DNA from: Chromohalobacter sp. 296-RDG
GTDB lineage: Bacteria; Pseudomonadota; Gammaproteobacteria; Pseudomonadales; Halomonadaceae
Assembly: GCF_029889885.1 (NCBI RefSeq)
Contig: NZ_JARANY010000003.1
Coordinates: 62,001 to 126,000, forward strand
Length of the DNA: 64,000 bases
Direction: 5' to 3'
Part shown: positions 8,888-17,188 of the stretch, one piece after another
How positions within the stretch are numbered: the first letter of the stretch is position 1
How the letters are laid out: every line of letters starts with the position of its first letter
Program-made: the position numbers and the translations under genes
The notes under the pieces: generated by a model
Seen by the model: only the letters and a program-made list of their open reading frames with translations
Told to the model about the DNA's origin: nothing
Databases searched by the model: none

Positions 8888-11800
8888 ATGTCGTATTTTT
8901 CACCGCTCGATCCACCGCATCCTCAGGGCGTGCGTGACACCGTCTACTGGCAGCATCCGCACGCCGCCGCTGGCGCACTGGCGCTGGCACGCCTCGCCGA
9001 CGACGCTCCGCTGATGGTGGTGACCCCCGATACCTCCAGCGCTCAACGGCTCGAAGGCGCACTGCAATTCTTCGCCGATCATCCCATCTTATCGTTCCCC
9101 GACTGGGAAACGTTGCCCTACGATAGCTTTTCGCCGCATCAGGACATCGTCTCGACACGCCTCAAGACACTGCGCCAGTTGCAAGAAGGGACGCGCGGTA
9201 TCGTCGTGGTGCCCATCAATACCTTGATGCAACGACTCCCGCCCACCGATTACATCGCCGGTCGTGTACTCACCTTGCATACCGGCATGCAACTCGATCG
9301 AGAAGGATTCCGGGAGCGTCTATCGCGAGCTGGCTACCGCGCCGTGGAGACCGTTTACGAACCCGGTGAATACGCGCTGCGTGGTGCCTTGATCGACCTT
9401 TACCCGATGGGCAGCGATCATCCCCTACGTATCGATCTGTTCGATGACGAAGTCGATACCTTGCGGTATTTCAATCCCGACTCTCAGCGCTCCCTGGATA
9501 AGGTCGAGCGCGTAGAGTTGCTACCGGCACACGAATATTCGCTGTCACGCTCGGCAATCGCCTGCTTCCGCGAGGGGTTCGAGACATTGTTCGACGTCGA
9601 CCCGCGCCAATGCCCGCTGTACAACGATGCGATCAAGGGCATTCCGTCACCCGGGCTGGAGCAGTACCTGCCGCTTTTCTTCGAGGACACCGCAAGTCTG
9701 TTCGAACATCTGAATGCGCATACGCGCATTGCGCTGATGCCCGGCGTCCACGACGCAGCCGAGCACCACTGGAGTGCCATCGAAAGTCGCTACGACAATC
9801 TTGGCGTCGACCCCACGCGGCCCTTGCTGCCGCCGGCACATGCCTTCTTACCCGTGCCCGAGGTATTCGCCTCCATCAAGCAGCACCCACGCGTGGCGCT
9901 GGTTGACGATGACGAACCGCATCCGCATGCCAAGGTACCGAACACGCACTCGCTCCCGGATGTAGCCATCCACGCACGTGGTCATCACCCCCTCGCCAAA
10001 CTGGAGGCCTTTCTCGGTGCCTCCGACGCTCCGCGCGTCTTGCTGGTCGCCGAGTCGAGTGGACGCCGCGAAGCACTGGAAGAAACCCTCGCCCCACTGG
10101 GGCGCACGCTGGCCGTGGCCGATGGCTGGCAACACTTCATGGATGGTAGTGCGCCACTGGCAATTTGCGCAGGCGATCTCGATGAAGGGCTATGGCTCGA
10201 TAGCCCCGCCACCTGCGTCATCACCGAAACCGAGCTGTACGGCGATGTCGTTCGCCAAGCACGCCGCCGTGGGCGGGTGACCGATGACAACGAGCTCGCC
10301 GTACGTCACCTGGCGGAATTGCGCCCCGGCTCTCCGGTGGTTCACCAAAGCCACGGCGTAGGTCGCTACCAAGGGCTCGAGACACTGGAAGCCGGCGGCC
10401 AGGCCGCTGAATTTCTGGCACTGGAATATGCCGGCGGCGCCAAGCTCTACGTTCCGGTAGACAGTCTGCATCTTATTTCACGTTATGCCGGCGCCACCGA
10501 TGAACTGGCGCCGCTGCATAAACTCGGCTCGGAAACCTGGGACAAGGCTAAGCGCAAGGCGGCCGAGAAGGTACGCGATACCGCCGCCGAGCTTTTGGAT
10601 ACCTACGCCCGACGCGAGGCGCGCGAAGGCTTCGCCTGCGACGCACCCGGCGAGGAATACGCACGCTTCACGGCCAGCTTCCCTTTCGAGGAAACACCCG
10701 ATCAACACGCTGCCATCGATGCGGTCATCGGCGACATGACCGCACCGCGCCCGATGGACCGCGTGGTTTGCGGCGACGTGGGCTTCGGCAAGACCGAGGT
10801 CGCCATGCGCGCGGCTTTTCTCGCCGTGCACTCCGATCGCCAAGTCGTGGTACTGGTCCCCACTACCCTGCTGGCCCAACAGCACTATGACAATTTCCGC
10901 GACCGCTTCGCGGACACTGCGGTGCAGATCGAGCTGCTTTCGCGCTTCACCGCCGGCAAAGGACAACAAGCGTCGCTGGAGCGCATCAACGAAGGCCGTG
11001 CCGATATCGTCATCGGCACCCACAAGCTGCTTTCCAAGACGATGTCGCTCCCCAATATGGGGCTGCTGATCATCGACGAGGAACACCGCTTCGGCGTTTC
11101 CCAGAAGGAAAAACTCAAGAGTCTGCGCTCCGAAGTCGATATTCTCACGCTCACCGCGACACCGATCCCCCGCACCTTGAACATGGCGATGAGCGGTATT
11201 CGCGACCTCTCGATCATCGCCACGCCCCCGGCACGCCGCCTATCGGTCAAGACCTTCGTGCAGCAGCGCAACGAAGGCGTCCTGAAGGAAGCCCTGCTGC
11301 GTGAAATTCTGCGCGGTGGCCAAGTCTACTTTCTCCACAACGAAGTCAAGACGATAGAGACCACTGCCGAACGCGTTGCCGAGCTGGTGCCCGAGGCACG
11401 CGTGGCCGTTGCCCACGGCCAGCTACCCGAGCGTACGCTGGAACGCGTGATGTCGGACTTCTATCACAAACGTTTCAATGTGCTGGTGTGCTCTACGATC
11501 ATCGAGACCGGCATCGACGTACCGAGCGCCAATACCATCATCATCGAACGCGCCGATAAGTTCGGGCTCGCTCAGTTGCACCAGCTCCGTGGGCGTGTCG
11601 GTCGCAGCCATCATCAGGCATATGCCTATCTTCTCACGCCACCACCCAAGGCCATGACCCAAGATGCGCTCAAGCGCCTCGAAGCGATCGGCCTGGCGGA
11701 GGATCTCGGGGCCGGCTTCACCCTCGCCAGTCACGACATGGAAATTCGTGGCGCTGGCGAACTACTGGGCGATGAACAAAGCGGGCAGATGGAAACGGTC

Positions 11801-12340
11801 GGCTACAGCCTTTACATGCAAATGCTCGACCGCGCGGTCAAGGCCATCAAGAGCGGCAAGACGCCCAACATCGAGTCTCCGCTGGACGATGGTGTGGAAA
11901 TCAGCCTCAGCTTGCCGTCATTGATCCCCAACGATTATTTGCCCGACGTACAGCAACGCCTGATCATGTACAAGCGCATCGCCAACGCCGAGGATGAAGC
12001 CGAGCTTCAGGAATTGCAGGTCGAAATGATCGACCGCTTTGGCTTACTACCCGCGCCTCTCAAGACGTTTTTCCGTCAGACCCGGCTCCGCCAGCGTGCC
12101 GAACGTCTGGGCATCGTGCGCCTTGAGGCCGGCGCCGAGCGTGGCCGCCTCACTTTCGGCACACAAACCGTCGTCGACCCCATGACGCTGGTCCAGATGA
12201 TCCAGAAGAACCCAACGCACTACCGGCTGGACGGCGCGGATACATTGCGTTTCGAAGGCGATATGAGCGACGAGGAAAAGCGCTTTTCCTTGCTTGAAGC
12301 GTTACTCGAACAACTCAACCGCAAGACGGAAGCAGCATAA
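8888..12340 (+). CDS. mfd: Transcription-repair coupling factor
   Basis: Mfd is a DNA translocase that pushes stalled RNA polymerase off DNA and recruits UvrA. From ATG 8888 the product is 1150 residues, the normal family length. Order of parts: a UvrB-like N-terminal region that can bind UvrA, a CarD-like RNA polymerase interaction domain (about 475-560, HQSHGVGRYQGLETLE), then a superfamily 2 translocase with Walker A GDVGFGKT (about 628), a DEEH box (about 728) and the TRG region (LHQLRGRVGRSHHQAY), and finally a C-terminal regulatory domain. ATG 8876 is 4 codons upstream and equally possible; the frame also extends to a TTG at 8732 without family support. It is transcribed away from gap. 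Confidence 0.95.
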   Translation: MSYFSPLDPPHPQGVRDTVYWQHPHAAAGALALARLADDAPLMVVTPDTSSAQRLEGALQFFADHPILSFPDWETLPYDSFSPHQDIVSTRLKTLRQLQEGTRGIVVVPINTLMQRLPPTDYIAGRVLTLHTGMQLDREGFRERLSRAGYRAVETVYEPGEYALRGALIDLYPMGSDHPLRIDLFDDEVDTLRYFNPDSQRSLDKVERVELLPAHEYSLSRSAIACFREGFETLFDVDPRQCPLYNDAIKGIPSPGLEQYLPLFFEDTASLFEHLNAHTRIALMPGVHDAAEHHWSAIESRYDNLGVDPTRPLLPPAHAFLPVPEVFASIKQHPRVALVDDDEPHPHAKVPNTHSLPDVAIHARGHHPLAKLEAFLGASDAPRVLLVAESSGRREALEETLAPLGRTLAVADGWQHFMDGSAPLAICAGDLDEGLWLDSPATCVITETELYGDVVRQARRRGRVTDDNELAVRHLAELRPGSPVVHQSHGVGRYQGLETLEAGGQAAEFLALEYAGGAKLYVPVDSLHLISRYAGATDELAPLHKLGSETWDKAKRKAAEKVRDTAAELLDTYARREAREGFACDAPGEEYARFTASFPFEETPDQHAAIDAVIGDMTAPRPMDRVVCGDVGFGKTEVAMRAAFLAVHSDRQVVVLVPTTLLAQQHYDNFRDRFADTAVQIELLSRFTAGKGQQASLERINEGRADIVIGTHKLLSKTMSLPNMGLLIIDEEHRFGVSQKEKLKSLRSEVDILTLTATPIPRTLNMAMSGIRDLSIIATPPARRLSVKTFVQQRNEGVLKEALLREILRGGQVYFLHNEVKTIETTAERVAELVPEARVAVAHGQLPERTLERVMSDFYHKRFNVLVCSTIIETGIDVPSANTIIIERADKFGLAQLHQLRGRVGRSHHQAYAYLLTPPPKAMTQDALKRLEAIGLAEDLGAGFTLASHDMEIRGAGELLGDEQSGQMETVGYSLYMQMLDRAVKAIKSGKTPNIESPLDDGVEISLSLPSLIPNDYLPDVQQRLIMYKRIANAEDEAELQELQVEMIDRFGLLPAPLKTFFRQTRLRQRAERLGIVRLEAGAERGRLTFGTQTVVDPMTLVQMIQKNPTHYRLDGADTLRFEGDMSDEEKRFSLLEALLEQLNRKTEAA

Positions 12341-12499
12341 CAGGCAGCATCCGCCATGCGGGTGCCCTGCCAGACCCTTACACAGACGCACGGATGCGCG
12401 TCATAAGCCCGCTGAAGGCTTGTGTCGGCATGAAAATACGCCAGAATGCAGGTGAGTGTGGCATCCGCCACTTGCCTGACCGAAAAAGAGTCTTTATCC

Positions 12500-13657
12500 A
12501 TGCCGGTTACATCTCGTGGCCTATCCCCCTTTCTGCTGGCCCCCTTGCTGTCTCTGTCCACACTGGCACTTGCCGACGACGCGCCGGGCCCAGTGATCGA
12601 CCCCGAGGCAGCGACACCTGCCGAATCCGCTCCGGGCCCCGTGATCGACCCTGAAGCGGCTAGTTTGCCGCAAACCGAGGCGGCCCCCCATGACCAGCGC
12701 GTCACGCGCTTCGAGATCGATGACAACAGCAATATCGTCGGCAAGATACGCGTCATCGAGGCCGAACAGGAGGATACGCTGCTCGATATCGGCCGTCAGT
12801 ATGGCATCGGCTACGAAGAGATGCGCCGCGCCAACCCCGACGTCAGTGTCTGGTATCCCGGCGAAGGTACAGAAGTCACGGTGCCCACACGCTTCATTCT
12901 GCCCGATGCCGACCGCGAAGGCGTCGTGGTCAACATTCCCGAAATGCGCCTCTATTACTATCCCGAGCGAAAGGAGGGAGAACCGGCACGGATGGAGACC
13001 TATGCCATCAGCGTCGGACGCATGGACTGGTCGACGCCGTTGGGCAAGACACGGATTACCGAGAAGCAGAAAAATCCGCCCTGGTATCCGCCTCAGTCAA
13101 TCATCAAGGAGCACGCCGAGGACGACCGGGAACTCCCGGATGTGGTGCCACCCGGCCCCGATAACCCGCTGGGCAAGTACAAGATGCGCCTGGGCATTCC
13201 CGGCTACCTGATTCACGGCACCAACCGACCCCAAGGTATCGGCATGCGCGTCACGCATGGCTGTATTCGCATGTTCCCGGAGGATGTGGAGCATCTTTTC
13301 GACAAACTGCCGGTGGGCACCCAGGTGAACCTGGTCAGCGAGCCGACCAAGTTCGGGTGGCGCGACGAGACACTCTACGTGCAGTCCTTCCCCCTGCTCG
13401 AGGAAGACCGCCGTTCACCAGTCATCAAGCGTGTGCTCGACGCTGACGAATCCCTCGTAGCCACCTTGAAACGCCACGCTATCGACACCGATATCGATCA
13501 CCGGCGTCTAGCGGACGCGGTGTTGATTCCCGATGGCGCAGCGGTGGCACTGAACGTCGAGCCCGAAGAAGAGACTCCGCACGAACCATTGCCAGGCAGC
13601 CTGTATGACGCCCTGCCGATACTGCCGCACCTGCTTTATCAATCCGTCGAAATCTGA
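12500..13657 (+). CDS. Secreted L,D-transpeptidase with LysM-like domain
   Basis: YkuD-type enzyme that cross-links peptidoglycan or joins lipoprotein to it in the periplasm. The 385-residue product has a signal peptide (about 1-25, ending LALA). An 11-residue segment, APGPVIDPEAA, then occurs twice (28-38 and 44-54). A LysM-like region follows at about 85-132, and the catalytic domain at about 140-280 has His239 (IHGTN) and the nucleophile in THGCIR (Cys255). The C-terminal 100 residues are acidic and unassigned. ATG 12500 is chosen because it gives the signal peptide and has AAGAG upstream. Its 3' end overlaps the convergent gene by 19 bases. It resembles ErfK/YbiS, the enzymes that anchor Lpp. 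Confidence 0.92.
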   Translation: MPVTSRGLSPFLLAPLLSLSTLALADDAPGPVIDPEAATPAESAPGPVIDPEAASLPQTEAAPHDQRVTRFEIDDNSNIVGKIRVIEAEQEDTLLDIGRQYGIGYEEMRRANPDVSVWYPGEGTEVTVPTRFILPDADREGVVVNIPEMRLYYYPERKEGEPARMETYAISVGRMDWSTPLGKTRITEKQKNPPWYPPQSIIKEHAEDDRELPDVVPPGPDNPLGKYKMRLGIPGYLIHGTNRPQGIGMRVTHGCIRMFPEDVEHLFDKLPVGTQVNLVSEPTKFGWRDETLYVQSFPLLEEDRRSPVIKRVLDADESLVATLKRHAIDTDIDHRRLADAVLIPDGAAVALNVEPEEETPHEPLPGSLYDALPILPHLLYQSVEI

Positions 13658-14280
13658 GTGCTTGCCTGAGGCTTGTCGCGCAGAGAATCGATCGGTGCAT
13701 CGTCGTCTCCACGAATCACGACGCGTGTGCCGATCGAGACCAGGCGCGTCAATTCTTCGATCTGATCGTTGGTGACGGCCACACACCCTTCCGTCCAGTT
13801 AAAGCGCCGATGAATATCGGGGTCACTGCTCCCCAGCCCATGAATGCCGATGTAGCCGCCCAGCACCGTATCCTGCGGCGGCGCCCCATCACGGTAATAG
13901 GCATCCTGGAAATCGGCATACTCGGTTGGAGACATCAACCCGGCCCGCATCGCCTCGCGTGCAGTATCGAGCTTGGGATAATCCAGTCCCAGAAAGATAT
14001 TGAACTTGCTGTCGCGATTGATACGGTTGATGTGAAATTCGCCGGTAGGCGTCATCCTGCTGCCTCGCTGGCGAACGCGCGCCGTTCCACCCCGCCCCAG
14101 CGCCACCGGCTCGAAACGCTCGATGCGTGTATCGCCGCGATAGATATCCAGCGTGGAATCATTATCGTCGATCAAGATCCAAACCTCGTCATCGGCGTTC
14201 GCCAGCGCGCATGACCCACTCCCAACCGCTAACGACAAAACACTCAAGGTCATTGCCAAAGCACGCGCCCATCGCCTCAT
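13639..14280 (-). CDS. Small secreted L,D-transpeptidase (YkuD fold)
   Basis: Second L,D-transpeptidase, 213 residues, lacking a LysM region. A signal peptide (1-29, ending ALANA) precedes the catalytic domain. The catalytic set is His147 (IGIHGLG) and Cys166 in NWTEGCVAV; E replaces the common H before GC, as in YafK-like members. YafK-type enzymes in E. coli act on the lipoprotein-peptidoglycan link, so either making or cutting that link is possible. Start ATG 14280 gives the signal peptide; the frame runs 32 codons further without support. It overlaps the neighbouring transpeptidase gene tail to tail. Confidence 0.88.
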   Translation of the reverse strand: MRRWARALAMTLSVLSLAVGSGSCALANADDEVWILIDDNDSTLDIYRGDTRIERFEPVALGRGGTARVRQRGSRMTPTGEFHINRINRDSKFNIFLGLDYPKLDTAREAMRAGLMSPTEYADFQDAYYRDGAPPQDTVLGGYIGIHGLGSSDPDIHRRFNWTEGCVAVTNDQIEELTRLVSIGTRVVIRGDDDAPIDSLRDKPQASTQISTD

Positions 14281-14360
14281 GTTCCACTCCGAATGATCGT
14301 GACAAGGCGCTAGCGTACACCGAGAGCCCCGGGGGACGTCATCCCCGTCGGCTGCAAACG

Positions 14361-14387
14361 AAAAGGACCCCACCAATGGCGGGGCCC
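14361..14387 (-). terminator. Terminator of the lipoprotein gene
   Basis: On the minus strand GGGCCCCGCC, a 3-base loop and GGTGGGGTCC form a 10-bp stem with two G-U pairs, followed by TTTT. The plus strand would have A-C mismatches at the same positions, so the signal serves the minus-strand gene ending at 14435. Confidence 0.8.
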
Positions 14388-14434
14388 TTTTTCTGGACCA
14401 GACGCTGAAACGCCGGCCCCATACTGCCTACGCA

Positions 14435-14698
14435 TTACTTGCGCATGGACTTCTCGAACATACGATCCATTTCGTCGCGATTGCGCTGAGTCGCTTCGAG
14501 AGCGGCATTCGCATCGCGCTGCGCTTTCTCGGCAGCATTCATTGCCTGCTGAGACATGCTCTTGGCTTCAGCCGCATCAGCCTGCGCCTGATCGATATCG
14601 CTCTTCATCTGTTCCTGGCCAGAAGCACAACCTGCCAAAACGGCCAGTGAGCCAGCGGCGACCAGAAGCTTGAGCGTGTTCTTGCTGTTGGACAACAT
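14435..14698 (-). CDS. OprI/Lpp-type major outer-membrane lipoprotein
   Basis: Small lipoprotein that forms a coiled coil and ties the outer membrane to peptidoglycan. The 87-residue precursor has a signal ending in LAGC (Cys24), giving a 64-residue mature form, the same size as Pseudomonas OprI from memory. The mature part is an Ala-rich heptad helix and ends in arginine-lysine. The C-terminal Lys is the residue joined to diaminopimelate by L,D-transpeptidases, two of which are encoded next door. ATG 14698 has AAGGAGAAC at good spacing. A promoter lies about 80 bases upstream and a terminator about 48 bases downstream, so it is its own transcription unit, as usual for this very abundant protein. 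Confidence 0.92.
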   Translation of the reverse strand: MLSNSKNTLKLLVAAGSLAVLAGCASGQEQMKSDIDQAQADAAEAKSMSQQAMNAAEKAQRDANAALEATQRNRDEMDRMFEKSMRK

Positions 14699-14740
14699 CT
14701 GCGTTCTCCTTGAAAACCTTTCTGTGTGTGGTGATGAAGC

Positions 14741-14804
14741 CCTGATACATCAGGTCCCTCATGTACCGCCCACAGGATAATACGAATAACGCTAATCTCG
14801 CCAA
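14741..14804 (-). promoter_or_regulatory. Predicted promoter and leader palindrome of the lipoprotein gene
   Basis: On the minus strand, TTGGCG (14799-14804) and TATTAT (14777-14782) are 16 bases apart. The leader, about 70 bases long, holds a perfect inverted repeat CCTGAT-AC-ATCAGG (14741-14754), which may stabilise the mRNA or bind a regulator. In the 381 bases 14699-15079 I otherwise see only the terminator of the next gene. Confidence 0.45.
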
Positions 14805-15020
14805 TATCAATTGCCTGAGAAACGATAAATTTTCCCACACTGCCCATGATCAAGGGGAAAAGACGCCCCCAATCGTCGCCGAATGGACACACCGCTGACG
14901 TCGATAAGCGTCATAATTCCTCCTCGTAGAAGCGATAACTTTCCGTTACATGGCAGGATGGCTTACCGACCAACGCGCAATCCGCCTCGCCTTCATTGAA
15001 CTGGCACGCGAGCGCCAACC

Positions 15021-15055
15021 AATAAAACGCCCCCACATGCGAGCATGCAGGGGCG
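15021..15055 (-). terminator. Terminator of the MetE-like gene
   Basis: On the minus strand CGCCCC and GGGGCG enclose a second CATG/CATG stem with loop CTCG, followed by TTTTATT. Two mismatches separate the stems. It lies 25 bases past the stop at 15080. Confidence 0.8.
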
Positions 15056-15079
15056 AACACCAGACCAGTACAGTAGAAC

Positions 15080-16192
15080 TCAGTCTTGCCAGACGGCCTT
15101 GGCAATATCCACGACATGGCGCAGCTTGTCCCACTGCTGCGTTTCGCTGAGCAAATTACCTTCCTCGGTCGAGGCAAAACCGCACTGAGGGCTCAGGCAA
15201 AGCTGGGAAAGCGGCGCGTAGCGTGACGCTTCGGCGATGCGAGCACTAACTGTATCGGCGGGCTCGAGTTCGCCGCTCTTGCTGGTAATCAGCCCCAGGA
15301 CAGCCTGCTTGTGACCTTCCGGCAGGAAACGCAGCGGCTCGAAGCCGCCCGCCCGTTCGGTGTCGTATTCGAGGAAGTAGGCATCGACATCGACGCGTCC
15401 CAGAAGCGTCTCGGCAACCGGCTCGTAGCCCCCCTCGCTGATCCACGTCGAGCGGAAGTTACCGCGGCAGACGTGCAGACTGACATGCAGATCGTCGGGA
15501 CGATCTGCCAGCGCATGGTTGAGCACTTCGGCATAGATGTGTTGCAGACGATCGGCGTCCTCGCCACGCTCACGTGCTGCCGCGAGTTCCTTATCGGAAC
15601 ACAGATACGCCCACACCGTGTCATCGAGCTGCAGATAACGACAGCCTGCCGCATAGAAATGCTTGACCACGTCACGGTAAGTGTCGGCCAGGTCGGCGAA
15701 GAAGGTATCCAGGGAAGGATAGACACTACTGTCGATACTGCGGCGACCACCACGGAAATGCAGCACGCTGGGACTGGGCAGCGTCATCTTCGGCGTCGCC
15801 TTATCGACCGTGTCCGCCAGGAAGCGGAAGTGTCCGAGCATCGGGTGCTCAGGATCGAAACCCAGTTTGTCGGTCACGCGCACGCTGCGCGCCTGCGTCT
15901 GACGCCCCTGAAACTGGATCCCTTGATCCGCGCTATAACCTTCTACGCCCTTGAGACCTTCAAGAAAATCGAAATGCCACCAGGCGCGGCGGAACTCGCC
16001 ATCGGTGACCGCCTTGAGGCCCAGCGCTTCCTGCTTGGCGACGACACGTCGAATCTCGGCGTTTTCGACATCGCACAATGCCGCATAGTCGATTTCCCCC
16101 GCTTGAAAACGGCGTCTCGCCTGTTTGAGCTCGTCGCTCCGCAACAGGCTACCCACGGTGTCGGCACGAAATGGAGGGTGATACTGGCTCAT
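15080..16192 (-). CDS. MetE-like cobalamin-independent methyltransferase (YxjG/YxjH type)
   Basis: A 370-residue protein equal to the C-terminal half of MetE, the family that moves a methyl group to homocysteine using zinc. It opens with PPFRADTVGSLLR, the typical N-terminus of the short form. Zinc-binding residues are visible as HVCRGNF and, near the end, SPQCGFAST, with LQLDD in between. Short forms lack the N-terminal folate-binding half, so their methyl donor differs or is unknown; I infer a methionine-related role only. ATG 16192 has a poor ribosome site. It is a single gene with its own terminator. The 189 bases between it and the next gene hold nothing clear. Confidence 0.88.
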   Translation of the reverse strand: MSQYHPPFRADTVGSLLRSDELKQARRRFQAGEIDYAALCDVENAEIRRVVAKQEALGLKAVTDGEFRRAWWHFDFLEGLKGVEGYSADQGIQFQGRQTQARSVRVTDKLGFDPEHPMLGHFRFLADTVDKATPKMTLPSPSVLHFRGGRRSIDSSVYPSLDTFFADLADTYRDVVKHFYAAGCRYLQLDDTVWAYLCSDKELAAARERGEDADRLQHIYAEVLNHALADRPDDLHVSLHVCRGNFRSTWISEGGYEPVAETLLGRVDVDAYFLEYDTERAGGFEPLRFLPEGHKQAVLGLITSKSGELEPADTVSARIAEASRYAPLSQLCLSPQCGFASTEEGNLLSETQQWDKLRHVVDIAKAVWQD

Positions 16193-16381
16193 AGCGTTTT
16201 TCGACTCTCGTCTCGAAGATTAGGGCGCTTACTGTGCCGTGCCACAGCGGCCATGACCACTGCATATCCTTCAATCAAGCATGAAAGAAATTCATGGCGC
16301 TATATACGATGACGCTCGGCGCCTTATCGGCAGCCGGACATCATGGCGACAACACTCACATCGACCTTCAAGCAAAGCGCA

Positions 16382-16627
16382 TCAATGCACCGTTTCCGGG
16401 GCCTCTTGCGACTCTTCCTCATTGCCTTCCCACAGGCGCGTGCGCGTGATCGCATGGTCGATCATCTGACGCGCCACCTCGAAGCGGCTCTGACGCAATA
16501 GATCCAGCGCCTCCTCCGAGAAGCGAATGCTTACCAATGCCTCGCCGTCGGCGTCGGCTTCGGAAGACCGCAGCACGACTTCACCATCGGCAAGTTCGAC
16601 GATTTCCAGAATCGCGGTATCGGACAC
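16382..16627 (-). CDS. Small conserved acidic protein, function unknown
   Basis: A product of 81 residues from GTG 16627, rich in Glu and Asp, with no signal peptide or membrane helix. It reads MSDTAILEIVELADGEVVLR at the start. GGAGA 7 bases upstream favours this GTG over the in-frame TTG at 16651. From memory, Pseudomonas has a similar small gene at the same place behind topA and its partner, which argues that it is real and conserved. A strong terminator hairpin (16651-16685) ends only 24 bases before the start codon, so expression may rely on read-through or a promoter inside the preceding gene. Function not recognised. Confidence 0.7.
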   Translation of the reverse strand: MSDTAILEIVELADGEVVLRSSEADADGEALVSIRFSEEALDLLRQSRFEVARQMIDHAITRTRLWEGNEEESQEAPETVH

Positions 16628-16650
16628 GCTATATTCTCCCGTTTGACCCA

Positions 16651-16685
16651 ATAAAAAACGACCAAGGCAAACGCCATGGTCGTTT
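16651..16685 (-). terminator. Terminator of the topA unit, directly before the small gene
   Basis: On the minus strand a 13-position stem (9 bp, one mismatch, 3 bp; loop GTTT) is followed by TTTTTTAT. The other strand also ends in a T-rich run, so it may work both ways. It lies 42 bases past the stop at 16727. Confidence 0.85.
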
Positions 16686-16726
16686 CTTTTCGTTACTTAT
16701 CAGGATACCACCGCATGCATGCGTCG

Positions 16727-17188
16727 TCACCACTCCTCGCTGGTCTCGCGCAGTTCGTCAAGCTGAACCTTGAACGCCGCTATACATGCATCGAGCTCCT
16801 CGGGCAAGGCCATGCCCGAGGCGCTGGCGATCATGCCCGAACCACCGGTTCGGCGACGCGACGCGCCCTCGACGTCATGCAAAGACTCGAGACGCGCTAG
16901 CAATCGATCTAACCAGCTATCTTCCCGTCGCGCCAGCTCGCGCAACTGTACGACACCCGCTAGCGCCGGGCCCTGATCGGACAACAGCTCGCGCCAATCG
17001 TGGCGCGAGAGTTGCGCATGCTCTGTCAGCTCACGCAGCGCCGCGTTGAGCGCCAGCTCCAGCATGGCCAAGGCGCCTTCTTCATGCGCCATACGCCGGG
17101 CATCGGTATGCTCGTCGTCGTCCCAGGCGGTATCCAATAACAACTGGGCATGATAGAGCAGTTGATTGGTACGACCTCTCGGCGTCAT
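16727..17188 (-). CDS. DUF6586-like conserved protein, partner of topA
   Basis: A 153-residue, mostly helical and acidic cytoplasmic protein that starts [19 protein letters not shown]. Its start overlaps the topA stop (ATGA), so it is translated with topA. Pseudomonas has a similar gene directly behind topA (family recalled as DUF6586; not checked). No catalytic motif is seen. The tight coupling suggests a link to topoisomerase or nucleoid work, but that is only positional evidence. Confidence 0.75.
   Translation of the reverse strand: MTPRGRTNQLLYHAQLLLDTAWDDDEHTDARRMAHEEGALAMLELALNAALRELTEHAQLSRHDWRELLSDQGPALAGVVQLRELARREDSWLDRLLARLESLHDVEGASRRRTGGSGMIASASGMALPEELDACIAAFKVQLDELRETSEEW

Noticed and set aside
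14699-15079. Small open frames between the lipoprotein gene and the MetE-like gene
   Set aside because: They overlap the promoter, leader and terminator signals, lack ribosome sites and resemble nothing.
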